A stretch of DNA of 64,000 bases, from NCBI RefSeq assembly GCF_949628215.1, contig NC_134310.1:14579418-14643417 (forward strand). Reading direction: 5' to 3'. The notes under the pieces were generated by a model that worked only from the letters and a program-made list of their open reading frames with translations, searched no databases and had not been told where the DNA came from. Below are positions 57,803 through 64,000 of the stretch, piece by piece. Numbering within the stretch: position 1 is the stretch's first letter; each line of letters starts with the position of its first letter. Source of the stretch: Phalacrocorax aristotelis. Its lineage: Eukaryota; Chordata; Aves; Suliformes; Phalacrocoracidae. Position numbers and translations under genes: made by a program.

Positions 57803-59628
57803 TCCCGAGTGTCATGGGTACCTTTCTTGCAATTTGTACACCACTTGTTTCCTCGCCCCTCAGTGCTAACTAGACTCCTGCATTCTTTCCGAACATGACC
57901 TAGCTTTCCGCAATTAAAGCACTTTTTGTCCCTTTTTCCTCCCTGGTTTCTTGAGATCAATGGCTTAACTGCTGCACCCACAGCTGTGGCCATAACGGTA
58001 GCCTTTTCTTGTTCTAACATTCGCTCAGCGGCCTCTAACAACTGCCCTGCGTTAGATCCCCTCGGCAACACGCTGAGTGCTCTTTTAGTCTTTTCATTAG
58101 CATTATCAAAAGCAAACATATCTAGGAATTTTACTTTCATGCTCTCGTCCATATCTGGGTGAGCCATAATTGCAGCATGCAAGCAATCGATAAACTTCCC
58201 ATACGACTCTGTGGGTCCCTGCTTTACTGTGGTAAAGGCAGGTCTGGTATTCTCATCATGCACATTAGTAAGGGCTCTATAAGCTAACTCTTGGCTCAAT
58301 TGCAACACCTCGGTAGCACATTGTGCTTGCCACTCAGGTCGCATAAAAGGCCCTGCTCCTATTAGCATCTGAGCCTGTACACCAAACAGAGGATCACCCT
58401 GCTGTCGAGGTATTGAAGCTGCCCTATCGCAGGCAGTCTGCCAACGTTGGAGAAATTGTAGCTGCTGCGAGGCTGGCAACAGCATCCGGACAATCATCCT
58501 AGAGTCATAAGGAGTTAATAACTGTGAGGAAAAAATGTGTTGTAACACAGACTGAGTATATGGTGATTTTAACCCATACTGAGTAACAGCATTTTTGGCC
58601 TCCTTCAACACTTTCCAACCCAACGCTTCCCACACCCCTCTCCCATTATTATCTGCTATAACTGGAAATGCCAGTGGCAAAAACTGCCCTTCTATCATGG
58701 CATCTCGAATCACCCCTTTCCATCGCATGGATAGGTCTCTTGCCCCCCCTGCCAACGACCCTTGCCCAAATACCGCTGACGCTGGTGGCGCTGGCATCGG
58801 TGCAGGAGCACTGGTCCCACCCGGTGTTTCATTTGGGACGAATGGGTTAGACCCTGATGGTCCGGGGCATGGCACAGACAGAGGAGCTGGTAACTTTTCT
58901 GGCGGCGCCCCTAGGCGAGCCTCTAAAGTTTCCAGCCTTTTTACCAATTCCCGCAATTGCGCATCCCCCAAACCGTTTGCTCCCCCCTCCTCCTCTTCGC
59001 AACGTGACGGTGGAGAAGAAGGTCACACGGGAGGGTAAAGTGAAGTGGTCGGCGCCGGTGAAGAGGGTCGGGGTGGTGGATCGGCGTTGTCACAAATCTG
59101 AGGACTGTCTGACTGTGTTGCATCTGGTGGTGGTAGAAAATCTTCTGCAGCTTTTCCCTCTGGTGCTGGTACATGTGTGGCGGCGTGAGCTGTGGCTACA
59201 GTTTCTGCTGGGATTCGGACCCCCCCCGCAGCATGAGCCGGGGTTGCGGCAGGGATCGTTGGACCCTGGAACAGCATGCCAGTTGCAGAGGCAGACCCGT
59301 CGGCTGGAGTCAAAGCCGCAAATGCAGACACCACAGCTTGCCGTTCAGCCTTCATGCTTTTCAATGTTTCATTAATCAACCTCCACACAGTAGAGAATTT
59401 GCTCGCCTCCCTGGATCCTTTACTTATTTCATCCCACAGTTCTGCCCCTATTTTTTCCCATATTGATACATCAAAGACGGCTCCAGCTGTGGGGATCAAG
59501 TCTTTTCCCTTTGCCCAAAGCAGCAAAGCCTTCAGGGTAGACGAGTCATAACTCAGCCCTCTCATTGAGAGGATATGTTGGAGGAGCTTAACCACTGCTG
59601 ACTCTTCTTTTGTCATGTTGGACCCCAT
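57673..59628 (-). pseudogene. gag: gag, complete but with one in-frame stop
   Basis: ATG at 59626-59628 gives MGSN with Gly2, as for N-myristoylated matrix. An upstream in-frame ATG at 59667 is less likely. The matrix part and a proline-rich linker (PPPDATQSDSP, PPPRPSSPAP) run to a TGA at 59023-59025. The same frame continues beyond it through capsid, with a major homology region (QGPTESYGKFIDCLHAAI near 58215), and nucleocapsid with two CCHC zinc knuckles (CFNCGKLGHVRKEC and CTNCKKGTHDTREC). The frame closes at 57673. About 651 codons in all, normal for the class. The stop lies where a CGA codon could have decayed at CpG; no other break is seen. Confidence 0.9.
57784..57790 (-). promoter_or_regulatory. 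gag-pro ribosomal frameshift heptamer G GGA AAC
   Basis: Minus strand GGGAAAC sits in the overlap with the gag frame reading TTG GGA AAC; a -1 slip gives GGG AAA CAT, exactly the pro frame. The same heptamer is used by primate betaretroviruses. A downstream pseudoknot was not modelled. Confidence 0.85.
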
Positions 59629-59773
59629 CTCCTCCCCGGCCGCCCGCCTGATCAGGGTGAGTGCCAATCTTTTGCGCTAGCGTCTTCCCGAGTGCCAGGG
59701 AAGCACTCACCTACGGCCAGCTTCCGCACCCTCTATCTTCGGCTCCGTCGGAAAATCCAACTCCGATCCGGGG

Positions 59774-59791
59774 GTCCCTGTTCGGGCGCCA
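59774..59791 (-). other. Primer-binding site, tRNA-Lys3 type
   Basis: Plus strand GTCCCTGTTCGGGCGCCA, the complement of TGGCGCCCGAACAGGGAC, a perfect 18-base match to the lysine-3 tRNA site. Two bases separate it from the 5' LTR. Confidence 0.93.
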
Positions 59792-59793
59792 CT

Positions 59794-60327
59794 TGCTGAC
59801 GCGGAAGTCACGGACACCACACACGACCAATATGATCAAGCAAATGCCAGTTTATTACAGACACAGCGCAGTTAATATAGCTCTGCAACCACCTTATCAC
59901 ACACAAGCCCCTACTGTTTATTATATACAAGCCTATTATTAGTTGGTCAGCACGGCCTTGGGCTTTATCCCAAGGATAGCTACTAGCAGCATCGGCAACT
60001 CCTGCCTTGTTTTGCTATGCTGTAACGAGACACTCCTGCCAGTGGTATGGGATGTGGCCCCTGTTGACAGAGTAGCACCTGTGGCCAATCTTGGAATGCA
60101 ACTTATCAGGAAGACGTAATGCCATCCCACACGTTCCCACAGTAAGCTCGTACCATGCCGCTTTGTAAGCCTTGGGAAATACAAAATCACAGCTGTTATT
60201 AATAGCTACATACATTGGTTTTAACTCGCAACATCCTTGAGGCTTTCTTGTTCCCAGGCCGATTAAGTCCGCGCAGTCTGAGCCTGGATTGTTCACTACG
60301 TGTCCTTTGCTTTCCAGATATCCCACA
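59794..60327 (-). repeat. 5' LTR of the young provirus
   Basis: 534 bp, same ends as the 3' LTR. The differences noted are at 59868 (C versus T), 60003, 60018 and 60027. Confidence 0.95.
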
Positions 60328-60477
60328 CCACCCCTCCTGAAAAGGTTTCCCAAAAAAAGTGTTATTGCAATCACATGAGCCTGAATTTCAGAGCTGAGGC
60401 TAACTAAAAATGGGTGCCTCAGCACTGGAGAAAACCTCACCAAGACGACAATTTTTAGCACTGTGTCAGTCTAATTA
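60328..60477. other. Short host spacer
   Basis: Begins with the TSD copy CCACCC and leads into a pyrimidine microsatellite. No gene. Confidence 0.6.
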
Positions 60478-60544
60478 TCTCTTCCTTCCTTCCTTCTTTC
60501 TTTCTTTTTCTTTCCTTCCTTCTTTCTTTCCTTCTTTATTTCCT
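60478..60544 (+). repeat. CTTT/CTTC pyrimidine microsatellite
   Basis: About 65 bp of TTCC and TTTC units directly abutting the next LTR, so that provirus inserted at or beside this tract. Confidence 0.85.
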
Positions 60545-60794
60545 TGTAGCTGTACGCTTCTACGGGAGAACTTATCTTGGGCCGCATATCTCCGGGACAC
60601 AGGGCTCAACCCACCCTGGGGACAGTGATGCACAGACATCAATATGATGGATACAAAATGTCCGTTTATTTAGCTGCGTCACACGCTTATATAGCTCTTG
60701 CGCTTCCTGTTCCTGCCACTCCTATGGGGAGGAGTCTATCTTTCCGTCACATCCCGTGATCTTCCGGTCGCCAATCCCTGTCTATTCCCCTACA
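60545..60794 (-). repeat. 3' LTR of the second provirus
   Basis: 250 bp, TGTAGCTGTACGC...TTCCCCTACA. Minus-sense TATATAAG (near 60687-60694) and AATAAA (near 60668) are promoter and polyadenylation signals at LTR spacing. Confidence 0.92.
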
Positions 60795-60810
60795 TCTCCC
60801 CCTCCCCATG
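60795..60810 (-). other. Polypurine tract of the second provirus
   Basis: Minus strand CATGGGGAGGGGGAGA ends directly at the LTR. Confidence 0.8.
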
Positions 60811-60822
60811 CTACTAAAAATT

Positions 60823-61070
60823 CTACAAAGCTACTTGCGTAAGTGGATACATATTGCGGTCAGGTCTATATTCATGTAACTCTTGCAGGCGCTCTTTGAT
60901 TTGTCTTATAACACAGCATAACAATGGCAGCCCACAAGTAACCATGGTTACTACACACAACAAGATCCCCCCAATTATTACTATCCAATCCCAGTTCATA
61001 TCCCTCTTTTGCCGCCCTTTCCCAGTGTCGCTCTCGTTGCAATATTGCTTGCAATCTTGTCAAGGAGCTC
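60823..61070 (-). pseudogene. env tail of the second provirus
   Basis: A minus-strand frame open from about 61069 contains NWDWIVIIGGILLCVVTMV, a membrane span preceded by tryptophans, and a cytoplasmic tail ending at TAG (60823-60825) just before the polypurine tract. The rest of env is absent between here and the pol end at 61136. Confidence 0.75.
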
Positions 61071-61135
61071 ATTTCTTTTCCCAATGATATGGCTAGCATG
61101 AGGATCCATGTCAGCAGACCCTGCAAAGAGACAAC

Positions 61136-62422
61136 TCAGAGAGGGATTATTCTTTGTACATCCTTGCACAGTTCTGCTTTCACACACTTTGCAGGCACCC
61201 ACTCTATGCGCCCTTCATTCTCAACCGCAGCGTAGCCCCTCCCCAGGCATCTCAGTTTCCATCCTCTCTCCCATTGCTCACTGCCTGGGAACCTTACTCG
61301 TACCTGCGGATAGCGCTCGCCTGCTTGAGCTTTGCCAAAGTGCTTCTCCACTGCTGTAACTTGCTCCTGCCCGCGTATAAAATGATTAAGCGAATATAAT
61401 GCACACATTAAAATAGTTTGCTGAGCTGCTATGGGTATAGCTCCCTTATATCCCTCCCCCTCCCCAAGCTGTATTATTTTTGCTTTCAAGGTGCGATGAG
61501 CGCGTTCAACTATTGCCTGCCCTGTGCTATTGTAAGCAATGCCGTGTTTTAATACAATATTCCAAGCTTTACACCATTCTTCGGTACTTCGAGCCCGAAA
61601 GCATGGTCCATTGTCTGTTTTTATCTCGGTAGGCTTTCCAAGCCACGCCATTACCGTGGTCCAATGCGCAGTCAAATGCGTTGCGGTCTGCTTCCGATGT
61701 TGAGTAACCATGATGACTCCACTATATGTATCAATTGTAATTGCAAGTTGCCGTCCGGGGGCCAACTGTGGACATTCAGTAAAGTCAGTCTGCCAGATAG
61801 CATTTGCTTCCAGTCCTCGAGGGTTGACTCCTGCCTCCCACAATGGCGAGTGCTGACAGTAAGGACAGGTGGCTACCACTTCTCTTGCTGCTCTTATTGA
61901 GATGCCACACTCCTTTGCCAAGGCTTTAGCACCCAGGTGCAGTTTTTCATGCAGTTTCTTTGCCTCCGTCAATGTCCAGACTCCCGCGGCTGCCTCATCA
62001 GCCATGCGATTCCCCTCAATCAGTGGTCCAGGCCCCATCTGATGACTGCGAATGTGAATTACTGTCACAGTTGCTCCTCGCTGCGATAAAGCAACCTCTA
62101 GCATCAAGGCAATTTCCGTGTGTGGTACACCCTCTCGTTTCATGGACATGACTAGTTTATACACATATAAGGAGTCCGTGCACACATTTATATGCCGATC
62201 TATATCCTTTCACAGGGCCATCTCTAGTGGTTTCGCCTCCAGCCACTGCACACTTTTACCCTGCTCTTCATACGCCTGGCACATCCAACCATTCTCTTCT
62301 TTCCACACTACCGCCGCTCTGTTCGTCTTCGAGGAAGCGTCTGTGAAATATGTTGGTCCTGGGTGAGGGGCATCCAAAACTCTACTATCCACACTCAAAT
62401 CCACCACTTTGTCTCGGCCCAC
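61136..62422 (-). pseudogene. pol: pol of the second provirus: RNase H and integrase
   Basis: RNase H begins in 62422-62210 (YFTDASSKTNRAA) and, after a stop near 62207-62210, continues in the same frame at 62185. The longest piece, 62185-61136 (349 residues), carries the RNase H end (HIRSHQMGPG), the integrase zinc ligands (LHEKLHLG and CPYC) and the triad segments WQTDFTE, TDNGPCF and GQAIVERAH. The integrase part itself is open to a stop at 61136. Sequence is clearly related to, but distinct from, the pol at 54408-57005. Confidence 0.85.
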
Positions 62423-63856
62423 CTCTGTACCGTGCCTGTGACGATTTTCCCTGGGTATGAGTATACTGCCAATTGTATATCCTCTTCACTCTCTACCACC
62501 TTCCGCCATTTCTCCCCATTCCACGGCACTGTCAGCTTATCTGGCTCCTTCCCAAAGATTCCCTTGCTTTCCCGTCGCAGACGCCAAATCATTCCCCCGG
62601 CTACCTTGACTTTTGTGGAGAACGCATCCTTGGGAACCTTCTGATATACCCATCGCAGTGGTTTTTCTTCCCCTGTCCGTATTTGATATAGCAATCCTAA
62701 TCCTCCACCGGCGGTCAGAATCCAACCTGCAATTAATTCCTCCTGAGGGTCCCACCGCCATACTCCTTCCTTTTGCATTCAACGTTCTATCATCTGCAAC
62801 TGCTGGACTGCCTCAGGGTCTAAACTCCTGGGCTCCCATGGGTCGGTCCCTTTCAGCAATGCATAGAAAGGTTGCATCTCCTCACCGGTGACGCGCACGA
62901 ATGTCCGCAACCACTGCAGTGCTCCTACCAGCTTCTGTACATCGTGTAAATTTTTAACCTTAGGTGTAAGTTTAATGGGCTGAGCTTGTATGGAATCCCC
63001 TTGTATTCTAGCACCCAGAAATCCACACACTGGTCCTCGCTGTACCTTTGCCTCAGCTATCTTGAGGCCCTGTCCCACAAGGCCCCTTTGGGTGTCTGAA
63101 AAGACTTGTTCACACAACGCCTCGGTGGGCGCAGCTATGAGGACGTCATCCATGTAGTGGATCATGTAGATTCTCTCCTGATACTGTTGCCTTACTTGCT
63201 GCAATGCAGAAGCCACATCCCTCTGGCAGATCGCTGGAGAGTTTTTCATCCCCTGCGGAAGTACTGCCCACTGCCATCTACTACCTGGTTCTGCGCGGTT
63301 CACCGCGGGCAGAGTAAAGGCAAATCTCTTCCTATCATCTGGATGTAGCGGAATGCTGAAGAAGCAGTTTTTGATATCTAAAACAATGACCTTGCCATCC
63401 TTTCAGGACAGCACTCAGATCTGGTAGGCCAGGTTGGAGAGGCCCCATGTCCTCCATCTGCTGATTTACTGCTCTAAGGTCATGCAGCATCCTCCATTGG
63501 TTTTTATCTTTCTTTTTTATAGCAAATATAGGGGTGTTCCACGGGCTCGTCGAGGGCTCTAGGTGCCCTGCTTCGTGCTCTCGTTTTACTATAGCTCTTA
63601 CAGCCTCTGTTTTCTCTGTTGTCAGGGGCCACTGCTCCACCCAGACGGGCTCTTTGGTTTTCCACACTAACTTGTGGTGACGAAGCCCCTCTGAGGCAGT
63701 GGCCCTTATGCTAAATTTTTCAACCCGATCCCCATCTGGGCAAGGGCGTCTCGCCCTAACAAGGGGCTTGCTACCCCATCTGCTACTAGTATGGTCACTA
63801 CGGCTGTGAGGAGCTTCCCTGCCTCCTCGTCCATGACTTCGAGTTTCACAGGGCAA
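62395..63856 (-). pseudogene. pol: pol of the second provirus: broken reverse transcriptase
   Basis: The N-terminal part lies in 63856-63335 ([28 protein letters not shown]). A frameshift near 63400-63370, just before the first catalytic aspartate region, moves the frame to 63303-62779, which has LPQGMKNSP and YMDD (within IHYMDDVLIAAP). An in-frame stop lies at 62779-62781, and the connection domain follows at 62778-62395 before another frameshift. It cannot make a full enzyme. Confidence 0.85.
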
Positions 63857-63981
63857 GTACTAGTCCTCGTCTGTTGTTCTCCTCCCACCCCTATTATACG
63901 CTTTCCCATGGCAAGGGGCCAAGTTGGTGGCCACCGTTCGAGTGGCATCACTGTGACATCTGCCCCGGTATCCACTAACAT
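63706..63981 (-). pseudogene. pro: pro of the second provirus: protease segment
   Basis: The open frame, running from the window edge, has the catalytic LVDTGADVTVMP, a flap-like GVGGEQQT and a C-terminal GRDALAQMG. It overlaps the pol frame by about 150 bp, a normal pro-pol arrangement. The upstream part is outside the window; the segment itself shows no break, but the provirus as a whole is defective. Confidence 0.85.
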
Positions 63982-64000
63982 TCCCAGGCATATCCGTGCC

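Larger units (their letters stand above)
53540..60327 (-). mobile_element. Young betaretrovirus-like (ERVK-class) provirus, env deleted
   Basis: A complete minus-strand provirus of 6788 bp with 534-bp LTRs (59794-60327 as 5' LTR, 53540-54073 as 3' LTR), a 6-bp TSD CCACCC on both sides (53534-53539 and 60328-60333), lysine-tRNA primer site, gag, pro with dUTPase, pol and a polypurine tract. The LTRs differ at only about four positions by eye, so insertion is recent. The breaks I see are one in-frame stop in gag and a large env deletion. Reading-frame order gag, pro, pol with two -1 shifts is betaretrovirus-like. Confidence 0.95.
60545..64000 (-). mobile_element. Second betaretrovirus-like provirus, decayed, 3' part in window
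   Basis: In minus-strand order there are protease (63981-63706), pol in several pieces (63856-61136), an env tail (about 61070-60823), a polypurine tract and a 250-bp 3' LTR (60545-60794). gag and the 5' LTR lie beyond the window. Pol has at least two frameshifts and two stops, so this copy is older or more damaged than its neighbour. Same LTR family as the solo LTR at 53119. Confidence 0.9.

Noticed and set aside
1-64000. tRNA, rRNA or snRNA genes
   Set aside because: No sequence with convincing A/B-box and cloverleaf features was noticed by eye; a covariance-model scan was not possible.

Overview
The window is eukaryotic and almost certainly avian, probably a songbird. It carries the two coding exons of GDNF, a CpG-island promoter, short (250 to 860 bp) TG...CA LTRs of several endogenous retrovirus (ERV) families, and no recognisable mammalian SINE or L1. 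GDNF is Z-linked in chicken, so a sex-chromosome origin fits the heavy ERV load, but this is inference.

Layout. (1) 1-4504, minus strand: an ERV with LTR, primer-binding site, 5' gag and the pol RNase H/integrase boundary, in which the middle of gag-pol is replaced by an intronless, now decayed, cDNA copy of a calsyntenin gene (best match CLSTN3). (2) 5.5-15.8 kb: LTR-rich DNA upstream of GDNF, including an inverted pair of one LTR family, solo LTRs with 5-bp target-site duplications (TSDs), and a composite LTR ending just before the GDNF CpG island. (3) 15.9-38.1 kb: GDNF on the plus strand, with CpG-island promoter, coding exons 18953-19124 and 35505-35989, a 16.4-kb intron holding antisense ERV remnants, and a long AU-rich 3'UTR ending near a polyadenylation signal at 38088. 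(4) 38-53 kb: non-coding DNA with more solo LTRs and a 2.2-kb inverted repeat with LTR-containing arms. (5) 53.1-64 kb, minus strand: a young, nearly intact betaretrovirus-like provirus (53540-60327, 6-bp TSD, LTRs with about 4 differences in 534 bp, gag-pro-pol present, env reduced to a tail), flanked on both sides by LTRs of a second betaretrovirus-like family. The right-hand one is the 3' LTR of a decayed provirus that runs off the window end.

The only functional host gene I can support is GDNF. The most unusual item is the retrovirus-calsyntenin chimera at 1-4504: both virus-host junctions are visible, and the structure resembles host-gene capture by a retrovirus rather than an ordinary processed pseudogene. 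All boundaries were placed by eye from the sequence; family names rest on recognised motifs, not on a database search.
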